From Agromyces laixinhei (GTDB lineage: Bacteria > Actinomycetota > Actinomycetes > Actinomycetales > Microbacteriaceae), in the NCBI RefSeq assembly GCF_006337065.1, contig NZ_CP040872.1:2294001-2358000 (forward strand): a stretch of 64,000 nt of DNA. The letters are read 5' to 3'. A program made the translations under genes and the position numbers. Positions 49,525-57,057 of this stretch are shown here, in pieces. The first letter of the stretch is position 1. Each line of letters begins with the position of its first letter. The notes below the pieces were generated by a model that did not search any database, had not been told where the DNA came from, and worked only from the letters and a program-made list of their open reading frames with translations.

Positions 49525-51358
49525 TCACCAGGTTGCTGGCAGCTCGGGCGCCGGGGCGCCGGATGGAACGGTCCGATACTTCTTCAGCACCTGGCTCATC
49601 ACCTCTTGGAAGACGGGAGCGGATGCGGCGGACGAGTTCATCTTAACTGGATTCATGATGCTCACCGAAACGACGAACTCCGGATCGTCTGCCGGGGCGA
49701 AGCCGGAGACGGAGACGAGGTATCCCTCCTGATAGCCGCCGTTGCCGTCCGGCACCTGCGCAGTGCCCGTCTTCGCGGCGACCCGGTACCCTGGGATGTT
49801 CCATTCATCCGAGAGCCAGGCGTCCTGGTAGACGCGTTCGAGCATCTGGCTCGTCGCGGTCGCGGCCTCGGGCGAGACGACCTGTTCGCCCTGCGGCGCG
49901 GGCGTCTCGGCGGTCACATCGTCGCCGTCGCGGACGCAGCCGTCGACGAGCGTCACGGGCATGCGAACGCCGCCGTTGGCGATGGTCTGGTAGACGCTCG
50001 CGATCTGCACCGCGGTCGTCGTCAGGCCCTGTCCGAACATCGTGGCGTACTTGGTCTGGTTGTCCCAGTCGTCGGGGTCTCCGTGCAGGTCACCGCTCGC
50101 CTCGGCGAGGAATCCGACCTCGGACTCGGCACCGAGTCCGAACTTCAGCATGTCGTCGTAGCGAGCGCGGTCGGTCATCAGCTCGCCGAACTGCGACATG
50201 CCGGTGTTCGACGACTCGACGAGAACGCCGGTGAGGGTGAGCTGCTGATCATCGTGGAACGAGCTGTCGTTGACGTCGGCCCCGTTGGGGGAACTTGATG
50301 CGATACGGCGCGACGATCCTGCTATACGGGTCGGCGAGGCCCGCATTGATCACGGATGCCGCGGTGAGCGCCTTGAACGTCGAGCCCGGCTCGTACGGGG
50401 CGGTGAACGAACGCGATCCGCGGTCGTCTGCGTCGATGGCCGACGGGTCGTTCGGATCGACGGTCGGCACGTCGGCGACGGCCAGCAGCCGCCCCGTCTT
50501 CGCCTCCATGACGGTGACCGTCGCCCAGTCTGCGCCGGTCGCCTGGCGCTGGGCCTCTGCGATGCGCTGCACTTCCCATTGCAGGTCGGTGTCGATCGTG
50601 AGCTGCAGCTTGCCGCCGTCGTGCGCCTGCTCGTGCACGATCTCGGTACCGGGGATCTTGACCCAGTCCTGCAGGCTGTGCAGATAGCTGATCTTGCCGT
50701 TCTCGCCGGCCAGGCACTGGTCTTCCGAGAGCTCGAGGCCCTGGAGCGGATTGCCGTCGGGACCGACCCAACCGACGAGGTTGCCCGCCACCGCCCCGCT
50801 CGGGTAACGCCGACTGGGGTGTTCGTCTGCATAGACCCACGGGATGTCGAGCGCCTTCACCTTCTCGTACGTCTCGGTGTCGACGAGCTTCGAGACGTAC
50901 GCGTAGTCGGCCTTCGGGTCCTCTGCGAGTTCAGACGTGATGATGCCCTGCACCTGGTCGCCGGTCAGCCCGACGACGGCACCGAGTTCCGCCGCGAGTT
51001 CCGGCAGCGGCACGACGACCTCCTTCGTCGCCTCCGGGTTCTCGGGGTCGGGCACCTCCCGCACGACTTCCGCCTTCGACGCCTGCTTGGGCGAGAGCAC
51101 GATGTCGTACCTCATGACGGTGTCGGCCAGCACCTTGCCGTTCGCATCGACGATGTCGCCGCGTGCACCGTAGACCGTGACCGGCTCCGAGCGCGCCTCC
51201 TGTGCCTGCTCGTTGAGCTCGGCCGCGCGCACGATCTGGATGTCGACGAGCCGCACGACGAAGACGCCGACCAGCGCGACCAGCACGGCGGCGGAGAGCA
51301 GGATCCTCCGCATCGGGTGGCGGCTGGTGCGATTCATCCGGTACTTCCTTGCATGCAT
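49525..51358 (-). pseudogene. ftsI: FtsI septal transpeptidase gene, apparent 1-bp insertion in a G5 run
   Basis: Class B penicillin-binding protein that cross-links septal peptidoglycan with FtsW. The N-terminus has a membrane segment (about 19-38), the pedestal motif 'YGARGDIVDANGKVLADT', and the active-site STFK at 326-329 in 'APYEPGSTFKALTA'. The frame then breaks at 50287-50291 (GGGGG). Dropping one G restores 'RIKFPNGADVNDSS' and the rest: the SSN motif ('VESSNTGMSQF') and KTG ('VAAKTGTAQ'), ending 'PELPATW', 610 residues, no PASTA domains. Since ftsI is normally essential and the indel is homopolymeric, an assembly error is more likely than a real pseudogene. Confidence 0.93.
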
Positions 51359-51365
51359 CGTGCGA

Positions 51366-51950
51366 TCAGTGCGTGGCGGGGGTCGGCAGGCCGCCGTCGA
51401 CGGGCATCGCCGGAGTTCCCGCTGGGATGTCGGTCTCCGCCCCTGCCGCCTGACCGGGAGCCGCCCCGATCGGAGTCTCTCCTGCCGTCGGCTGAGCCTC
51501 GAGCGGCGCGCCGTCGATCAGCGCATTCGGGACGAGCGGCGCAGATGCCCGCGCACCGCCCTCCGCCGCCATCGGTTGGCCGAGCACCGCGCCGTCGGAG
51601 AGCCGGAGGTAGACCGGGTTGGCGTTCGACACCATGCCGAGTTCCTCGGCCCTCGTGGCGAGGTACTGGGGCGACTCGACGCGGTCGACCGCTTCGGAGA
51701 GCTTCTGCTCGTCGCGCATGAGTGAGGACTGCTGCATCTGCAGCGCATCGATCTCGTAGGCGCCCTGGGTGACCGCGATCGAGAGCAGCAACTGCGCGAC
51801 GATGATGACCGCGACGCCGCCGAGCGCGATGATCGCGTAACCGAGGCGCGGCTTCGACCGCGGCGCCCGTTCGGGTGCCGGGCGGAGGCGACGCGGCGCG
51901 CGCTCGGGAGCCCGTGGTGCGGGAAGGGACTGGACCGGCACGGCGCTCAT
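51366..51950 (-). CDS. ftsL: FtsL-like divisome protein
   Basis: A 194-residue single-pass protein in the ftsL position between rsmH and ftsI. A basic, Pro/Ala-rich cytoplasmic N-terminus (1-36) precedes one membrane segment (about 37-60, 'YAIIALGGVAVIIVAQLLL'), then a short coiled coil (about 61-105, with leucines/hydrophobics at heptad spacing) ending 'RAEELGMV', as in FtsL/DivIC. Beyond about residue 120 there is a 75-residue Ala/Pro/Gly-rich tail not found in classical FtsL. The start overlaps rsmH by ATGA. Sequence identity in FtsL is always low, so the call rests on topology and position. Confidence 0.85.
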   Translation of the reverse strand: MSAVPVQSLPAPRAPERAPRRLRPAPERAPRSKPRLGYAIIALGGVAVIIVAQLLLSIAVTQGAYEIDALQMQQSSLMRDEQKLSEAVDRVESPQYLATRAEELGMVSNANPVYLRLSDGAVLGQPMAAEGGARASAPLVPNALIDGAPLEAQPTAGETPIGAAPGQAAGAETDIPAGTPAMPVDGGLPTPATH

Positions 51951-52900
51951 GACGGCCTCCTCACTCGTTCTGCGGCTCGGAGTCGCACGGGCTTGGCTCG
52001 CGGGTTCTCGGCCTGCTCGTCTTCACTCGCGAGCTCGGCCCCCCGCACCAGGAGGGTGAACTCCGCTCGGTGCTCTGGCAGCTCCATCGGGAGACCGGCG
52101 GGGGCGGTGGAACTCGACGCGGCCGAGAGCGAACGCTTGACGATACGGTCCTCGAGCGACTGGTAGGCCAGCACGACGATGCGACCGCCGACGGCGATCG
52201 CGTCGAGGGCGGCCGGCATGGCCCGCTCGAGCACGGAGAGTTCTTCATTGACCTCGATGCGGAGCGCCTGGAAGACGCGTTTCGCGGGGTGACCCTGACG
52301 CTGCACGGCGACCGGCGTCGCTGCTTGGATGACCGCGACGAGTTCGGCAGAGCGGGTGATCGGCGATTCGGCCCTCGCTCGCACGATCGCCCGGGCGTAT
52401 CGCGCTGCGAGCTTCTCCTCGCCGTAGTCGAGGAAGATGCGCCGAAGCTCGTCTTCACCCTCCTCGGCGATCACGTCGGCAGCGGTGCGCCCGCTCGTGA
52501 AGTCCATGCGCATGTCGAGCGGCGCATCCTTCGAGTAGGCGAACCCCCGCTCGGCCCGGTCGAGCTGGAGCGATGAGACGCCGAGGTCGAAGAGCACCCC
52601 CTGCACCTCGCGGTAGCCCTCGCTGCGAACGGCCTCGCCGATGCCGTCGTAGACCGTGTGCACGAAGCGCGCACGGTCGCCGAACTTCGAGAGACGTTCG
52701 CGGGCGATGCCGAGGGCGTCGGTGTCGCGGTCGAGACCGATGACCGTGAGGTTCGGGAACCGTTCGAGGAACGCGGCGGCGTGACCGCCCATGCCGAGAG
52801 TCGCATCGACCATGACGGCGCCGTCGGCCTCGAGGGCCGGCGCCAGAAGCTCGAGCGTGCGCTCGAGCATGACCGGGGTGTGGATGCGTTCGATGTCCAT
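51947..52900 (-). CDS. rsmH: 16S rRNA (cytosine1402-N4)-methyltransferase
   Basis: A 317-residue SAM-dependent methyltransferase (formerly MraW) acting on 16S rRNA C1402. The N-terminus 'IHTPVMLERTLELLAP' and 'VDATLGMGGHAAAFLERFP' are family signatures, followed by 'GLDRDTDAL', 'VLFDLGVSSLQLD' and 'RIVVLAYQSLEDRIVK'. I took the ATG at 52900; longer open frame upstream is non-homologous. Its gap to mraZ is about 100 bp. Confidence 0.97.
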   Translation of the reverse strand: MDIERIHTPVMLERTLELLAPALEADGAVMVDATLGMGGHAAAFLERFPNLTVIGLDRDTDALGIARERLSKFGDRARFVHTVYDGIGEAVRSEGYREVQGVLFDLGVSSLQLDRAERGFAYSKDAPLDMRMDFTSGRTAADVIAEEGEDELRRIFLDYGEEKLAARYARAIVRARAESPITRSAELVAVIQAATPVAVQRQGHPAKRVFQALRIEVNEELSVLERAMPAALDAIAVGGRIVVLAYQSLEDRIVKRSLSAASSSTAPAGLPMELPEHRAEFTLLVRGAELASEDEQAENPRAKPVRLRAAERVRRPS

Positions 52901-53003
52901 GATTCCGCCTTCCCTTCGTGGCCTCGGGTTCCGATCCCCATCCGTTCGTCCTGATGCGGGGAAGTGCACCAGGCGCGGCCGGCTGGGAGTCGGAGCCAGA
53001 GGA

Positions 53004-53435
53004 CTAGAAGAGTCCGGGGATCACCTCCTCCGCCGTGTCCGCGAAGGCCGCCTCCTGCTCGGCGAGGTAGCTCGCCCATGCCGTCGCGTCCCAGATCTCC
53101 ACCCGGCTGCCCGTGCCGATGACCGTGAGGTCGCGGTCGAGGCCCGCATAGGCGCGGAGCGTTGCGGGGATGGTGACGCGATGTTGCTTGTCGGGGGTCT
53201 CCGCGGAAGCTCCCGACAGGAAGACGCGCATGTAATCGCGCGCTTGCTTGCTCGTGACCGGGGCTTGGCGGATCTTGTCGCTCATGTTCTCGAATTCCCG
53301 CGCGCTGAACACGTAGATGCAGTGTTCCTGCCCGCGCGTGAGCACGAGACCGCTCGAGAGCTCCTCCCGGAACTTCGCCGGAAGAATGACGCGGCCCTTC
53401 TCGTCGAGCTTTGGTTCATAGCTACCGAGGAACAC
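53004..53435 (-). CDS. mraZ: MraZ transcriptional regulator
   Basis: A 143-residue protein with two SpoVT/AbrB-like repeats ('[15 protein letters not shown]' near 10-24 and '[18 protein letters not shown]' near 85-105) that forms ring multimers and represses or tunes the dcw operon, including itself. I chose the second of two adjacent GTG codons (53435): it gives MFLGSYEP, the conserved start and standard length, with AAAGGGGG about 7 bp upstream. Four operator repeats lie directly upstream of the start. Confidence 0.95.
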   Translation of the reverse strand: MFLGSYEPKLDEKGRVILPAKFREELSSGLVLTRGQEHCIYVFSAREFENMSDKIRQAPVTSKQARDYMRVFLSGASAETPDKQHRVTIPATLRAYAGLDRDLTVIGTGSRVEIWDATAWASYLAEQEAAFADTAEEVIPGLF

Positions 53436-53462
53436 CACATCACCCCCTTTCCTCCGGCCAGA

Positions 53463-53497
53463 ATCCAGGTGACCCCACTTTACTCCACTCTCATCCA
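53463..53497 (-). promoter_or_regulatory. MraZ box: four TGGRN repeats at 10-bp spacing
   Basis: On the minus strand the words TGGAT, TGGAG, TGGGG and TGGAT begin at 53497, 53487, 53477 and 53467, exactly 10 bp apart. MraZ proteins bind direct TGGGN-type repeats with 5-bp spacers, so this is the expected operator of the downstream mraZ-dcw operon. It overlaps the predicted promoter spacer and -10, fitting repression. Seen directly; binding is inferred from the family. Confidence 0.88.
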
Positions 53498-53505
53498 CCA
53501 ATCAA
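53477..53505 (-). promoter_or_regulatory. predicted mraZ promoter (-35 TTGATT, -10 TAAAGT)
   Basis: On the minus strand TTGATT (53505-53500) and TAAAGT (53482-53477) are 17 bp apart, a reasonable vegetative-sigma promoter. Three of the four MraZ repeats lie within the spacer and -10, so MraZ binding should block RNA polymerase. The -10 is only a 4/6 match. Confidence 0.5.
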
Positions 53506-53691
53506 TGACAAACGCGATTTTCTGCAAAGTGACGCGCGCGAAGCCCCCGTGAATGCTGGGACTCAGCGAGTGGAGCGGAGTGGAGGGACTACGCCCGGCG
53601 CGACCTGGCATGACGCAGGTGACTCGGGTGCTCGGGCCCGGGGCGGACGCAGCAATCGCCGTCAACGCCGTCGTGAGCGCGCCGGGCGCAC
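53506..53691. other. intergenic stretch without a gene
   Basis: Between the mraZ promoter and the terminator of the convergent-facing DUF3040 transcript I see no credible gene. It contains a small plus-strand pair of TGGAG words (53571, 53581) and GC-rich sequence only. Confidence 0.4.
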
Positions 53692-53723
53692 GAAAAAACG
53701 GGCCGATCCGAAGATCGACCCGT
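53692..53723 (-). terminator. intrinsic terminator of the DUF3040 gene
   Basis: Read on the minus strand, ACGGGTCGATC pairs with GATCGGCCCGT around a TTCG tetraloop, 11 pairs with one wobble, followed by a run of T residues (forward A6 at 53693-53698). This is a textbook rho-independent terminator, 23 bp after the DUF3040 stop. Confidence 0.92.
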
Positions 53724-53746
53724 TCAGGTGGTGTGAAGTGGAGGGA

Positions 53747-54136
53747 TCAGTCCTGCCCGTCCTGGCGGCGGTCCCAACGATCGTTCATACGATCCATGAA
53801 GCTGCCGCCGGAAGTGCTGCGGCCACGCTGCTTCTCGGCGGTGGGCTCAGCAGGTGGAGCAGCGGCTGCACCGCGCTTGGACGGGGTGATCGCGACGAGG
53901 ACGCCGGCGAACATGAGCGCGAAACCCACGACCCCGATGACGAGGAGTTGCGAGGCGACACCCGCGATGAGAGCGCCGGCACCGGCGACGGCGAGCAGCA
54001 CACCGAGCACGATGGCCCGGTAGTTCGGGCGTCGACCGCGACCGCCACCGACCGCTTGCACGAAGTCGGCATCGTTGCGATAGAGGTTCCGCTCCATCTC
54101 CTCGAGAAGACGTTGCTCCTGCTCCGAAAGCGGCAT
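53747..54136 (-). CDS. DUF3040 family membrane protein
   Basis: A 129-residue actinobacterial protein. The N-terminus 'MPLSEQEQRLLEEMERNLYRNDADFV' is the DUF3040 signature, followed by two hydrophobic segments (about 42-60 and 64-84) and a charged, Pro/Gly-rich tail ending 'RWDRRQDGQD'. In mycobacteria and relatives such genes sit next to mraZ, as here, so a role near division or envelope is suggested but unproven. It is monocistronic with a strong terminator. It is divergent from the polyprenyl synthase gene (about 74 bp). Confidence 0.9.
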   Translation of the reverse strand: MPLSEQEQRLLEEMERNLYRNDADFVQAVGGGRGRRPNYRAIVLGVLLAVAGAGALIAGVASQLLVIGVVGFALMFAGVLVAITPSKRGAAAAPPAEPTAEKQRGRSTSGGSFMDRMNDRWDRRQDGQD

Positions 54137-54210
54137 CTCATTCCCCTCAGCCTCGGGACCGACGCATCCGAGTCCATTCTAGCCCCGCTCAGCCTCGCTA
54201 GGCTAGGCGG

Positions 54211-55323
54211 GTGGCTCACGGTTCCCGACTGGTCGATCTGGTGCACGAACGCATCGAGGGTTTCCTCGCCGAACGCTCTTCCATTCTCCGCGAGATCAGC
54301 CCCGACCTCGAACCGCTCGACACGTTCTCAAGGCGGTTTCTCAGCGGAGGCAAGCGCTTCCGGGCGCTGTTCTGCTATTGGGGGTGGGAGGCCGTCGACG
54401 GGCGCACCTTCGACCCGTTCGCACCCGAGGGCGGCCGCGATCGGTTCCCGGTCGTCTCGGCGGCAGCCGCGCTCGAACTGTTCCACGCCGCAGCCCTGCT
54501 GCACGACGACATCATCGACAATTCCGACACCCGCCGCGGCGCGCCGTCGGGCCACCGTCTCTTCGAACTGCTGCACGCCGAGTCCGGCTGGGACGGATCC
54601 TCGCCCGAGTTCGGTCGGGCCGCCGCACTCCTCCTCGGCGATCTCCTCCTCGGGTGGAGCGACGAGCTCTTCGACGAGGGCCTCGCGACCCTCGCCGACC
54701 GCGAGGCGGCGCGACGCGCGCGCACCGAGTTCATGCGCATGCGCACCGAGGTGACGGCCGGACAGTACCTCGACATCCTCGAGGAACGTGCATGGCGGAG
54801 CCAGGCCGAATCCGAACAGCGCCTCCGAGCCGAACGCGTCATCGTCTTCAAGTCGGCCAAGTACAGCGTCGAGGCACCGCTCGTGATCGGCGGCGCCATC
54901 GCAGGGGCCACGACGGCACAGGTCGCGGCGCTCCGCGCCTTCGGCATGCCGCTCGGCATCGCCTACCAACTGCGCGACGACCTGCTCGGCGTGTTCGGCG
55001 ATCCCGAGGTCACGGGCAAGCCGAGTGGCGACGACCTCCGAGAGGGGAAGCGCACCATCCTCATCGCCGTCGCCCGGGAACGGCTCGCGCCCGGCCAGCG
55101 CCGTCTCCTCGACGAACTCCTCGGTGATCCCGAACTCGCGCCGGAACAGGTGCGGATGCTGCAGCAGACTATCCGCGAGTGCGGTGCCGTCGACGAGGTC
55201 GAGGCCCTCATCGCGTCGAACGTCGCGACGGCCATGGCCGCGCTCGAGGATGCTCCGCTCAGCGGGAGCGCCCGCGCCGAACTCGGCTCGCTCGCCAGAA
55301 CGGTCACGCGTCGCACGAGCTGA
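54211..55323 (+). CDS. idsA: polyprenyl diphosphate synthase (IdsA type)
   Basis: A 370-residue trans-isoprenyl diphosphate synthase, condensing IPP with allylic diphosphates, probably to geranylgeranyl or longer products for menaquinone, carotenoids or lipids. The two aspartate-rich motifs are DDIID (99-103, in 'ALLHDDIIDNSD') and DDLLGVFGD (near 256). 'SGGKRFRALFCYWGW' is the substrate-binding GKxxR region. Start is a GTG at 54211. Position beside an Rv2175c homologue and PknL mirrors idsA2 (Rv2173) in M. tuberculosis. Chain length cannot be told from sequence. Confidence 0.92.
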   Translation: MAHGSRLVDLVHERIEGFLAERSSILREISPDLEPLDTFSRRFLSGGKRFRALFCYWGWEAVDGRTFDPFAPEGGRDRFPVVSAAAALELFHAAALLHDDIIDNSDTRRGAPSGHRLFELLHAESGWDGSSPEFGRAAALLLGDLLLGWSDELFDEGLATLADREAARRARTEFMRMRTEVTAGQYLDILEERAWRSQAESEQRLRAERVIVFKSAKYSVEAPLVIGGAIAGATTAQVAALRAFGMPLGIAYQLRDDLLGVFGDPEVTGKPSGDDLREGKRTILIAVARERLAPGQRRLLDELLGDPELAPEQVRMLQQTIRECGAVDEVEALIASNVATAMAALEDAPLSGSARAELGSLARTVTRRTS

Positions 55324-55360
55324 GCGCCGGGGGTCGGCGGCGAGGGCGCCTCGTCAGCTC
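55317..55360. terminator. hairpin spanning the convergent stops of idsA and the Rv2175c-like gene
   Basis: GAGCTGA (55317-55323) pairs with TCAGCTC (55354-55360), and GCGCC (55324-55328) with GGCGC (55345-55349), with a 4-nt bulge. The stem includes the idsA stop codon and reaches the opposite stop at 55359. No T-tract. Likely a shared terminator. Confidence 0.5.
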
Positions 55361-55697
55361 AGGCGAGGGCCTGCGCGATGCGCCGCACCTCGGCCTTGCG
55401 TCCGGCGAGGAGCGCGGCGATGGGCGTCGTGCCGAGGCTGTTCTCCTCGGCGAGCATCCACTCGAGCGCCTCTGCGTCGGTGAAGCCCGCGTCGGAGAGC
55501 ACATTGGCGGTGCCGTGCAGCTCCGGCAGTGGCGCGTTGTCGCGCAGGAACACGGACGGCACCTTCAGCACACCGTCGACGCGCCCCGCGAGGAGATGGC
55601 GGTCGTCGATGAGTCGCCGGATGCGGCTCGGGCTCTGCCCGAGCAACTCGACGAGTTCGGGAACGGTCAGCCAGTCGGTTTCGGCAGCATCGGTCAC
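55359..55697 (-). CDS. Rv2175c-like winged-helix DNA-binding protein
   Basis: A 112-residue protein resembling M. tuberculosis Rv2175c, a DNA-binding substrate of the kinase PknL. The HTH 'WLTVPELVELLGQSPSRIRRLIDDRHLL' covers about 9-36, and the C-terminal part 'FTDAEALEWMLAEENSLGTTPIAALLAGRKAEVRRIAQAL' is a conserved helical domain. The N-terminus MTDAAETDW offers Thr7, near the position (Thr9) reported to be phosphorylated in Rv2175c. It lies close to the kinase gene at 57058. Targets are unknown. Confidence 0.88.
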   Translation of the reverse strand: MTDAAETDWLTVPELVELLGQSPSRIRRLIDDRHLLAGRVDGVLKVPSVFLRDNAPLPELHGTANVLSDAGFTDAEALEWMLAEENSLGTTPIAALLAGRKAEVRRIAQALA

Positions 55698-55871
55698 GGT
55701 TCAAGCCTGCCACGACCCTGCCGACTTCGGTAACCCGGCGAATGCGACGCGCACGGGCGGGCCGGCCGACCGGCTTCGGCGGACTCGCGCCGAGGTGTTT
55801 GACACCCTTTTCTCCCTGTGCGACGGTTGCCGCATGGTCGGGAGCACGCCGCCGACCTACTGGGGAGGACG

Positions 55872-56966
55872 ATGACGTACGACGCCGCGCCGTTGGACGG
55901 GCAGGCAGGCCGCACGGGCCGAGCCTCGTCCGATGCGCACCGACGCCGCGGCATCCGTCACCTGATCACGCTGCCGCTGGCCGTGATCGGCACGATCGCC
56001 GTCACGCTCGGCATCGCGCAACCCGCCGAGGCGGCTCCGCAGTCGTCGAAGCGCATGCCGAAGGCGAAGCCGTCCTCCACCGACGCGGCCGCGACGCACA
56101 CGACGCCGCGCTCCGTCGGCAGGTCATCGAACGCTGCGCCGCCCGAGGTGACGGTCGGCGACGGCGACACCGTCAGCGGGATCGCCGAGCGGTACGGCGT
56201 TGCCACCGCCGACATCCTCGCGCTCAACGGACTCAGCTGGTCGAGCCTGATCTTCGCCGGGCAACGACTCGCGCTGCCCGGCGGCGCGTCGGCACCCGCG
56301 ACATCCCCGGTCGCCGCAGAACTGCCCCGGCACATCGTCGTCGCCGGCGACACCATGAGCGGCATCGCCGCCGTCCACGGCGTCTCCCTCGACCAGATGC
56401 TGAGCGCGAACGGGCTGAGCCGGCAGAGCCTCATCTTCCCGGGGCAGTCGATCGTGCTTCCGCCAGGCGGCGGCGAGGCCGTATCGGCATCCGCCGCTCC
56501 CGATGCACCCGCTTCTCCCCCGACTGCGCCCGTCGCACCGGTCGCCTCGGTCAGCGTCGCGCTCACCGAGGAGATGCGGTCGAACGCGAGCATCATCATC
56601 GAGGTCGGCCGCTCGCTCGGCGTGCCGGAGCAGGGCATCGTCGTCGCCCTCGCCGCCGCGGCACAGGAGTCCGGACTCAAGAATTCCGACTACGGCGACC
56701 TCGACTCACTCGGCCTGTTCCAGCAGCGCCCGAGTCAGGGCTGGGGCACGGTCGATGAGGTGCTCGACCCGGTGCGGGCGGCGAGCGCGTTCTACGGCGG
56801 TGCCCAGAACCCCAACGCCGGACGCACGGTCGGCCTGCTCGACATTGCCGGCTGGGAGTCACTCACCGTCACTCAGGCCGCGCAGGCGGTGCAGGTGAGT
56901 GAGTTCCCGGACCACTATGCGAAGTGGGAGACCGCGGCGCGGGCCTGGCTCTCGGAGCTCGGCTGA
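55872..56966 (+). CDS. secreted LysM protein with lytic transglycosylase-like C-terminus
   Basis: A 364-residue exported protein. A membrane or signal segment follows a basic stretch (about 31-56, 'HLITLPLAVIGTIAVTLGIA' then 'PAEAAP'), a plausible Sec signal with a long n-region. Two LysM peptidoglycan-binding domains lie at about 98-140 ('VGDGDTVSGIAERYGV') and 155-198 ('VVAGDTMSGIAAVHGV'). The C-terminal region contains 'AAAAQESGLKNSDYGDLDS' and 'LGLFQQRPSQGWGT', with a candidate catalytic glutamate in QESG, as in transglycosylase-like domains. Start is ATG 55872 behind GGGGAGG. It lies upstream of the PASTA kinase, suggesting a muralytic role. Confidence 0.85.
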   Translation: MTYDAAPLDGQAGRTGRASSDAHRRRGIRHLITLPLAVIGTIAVTLGIAQPAEAAPQSSKRMPKAKPSSTDAAATHTTPRSVGRSSNAAPPEVTVGDGDTVSGIAERYGVATADILALNGLSWSSLIFAGQRLALPGGASAPATSPVAAELPRHIVVAGDTMSGIAAVHGVSLDQMLSANGLSRQSLIFPGQSIVLPPGGGEAVSASAAPDAPASPPTAPVAPVASVSVALTEEMRSNASIIIEVGRSLGVPEQGIVVALAAAAQESGLKNSDYGDLDSLGLFQQRPSQGWGTVDEVLDPVRAASAFYGGAQNPNAGRTVGLLDIAGWESLTVTQAAQAVQVSEFPDHYAKWETAARAWLSELG

Positions 56967-57057
56967 TCGTCGGAACGAGCATCACGATGACATTCCGATC
57001 GGCGCGCCATCGGCGTTTGCACGGGTTGGGGCATATGCCCTTTCGTAGACTCTCAGG

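Noticed and set aside
53556..53590. Plus-strand TGGGA/TGGAG words resembling a second MraZ box
   Set aside because: Only two words have the 10-bp spacing, the orientation is away from mraZ, and no gene follows on that strand nearby.
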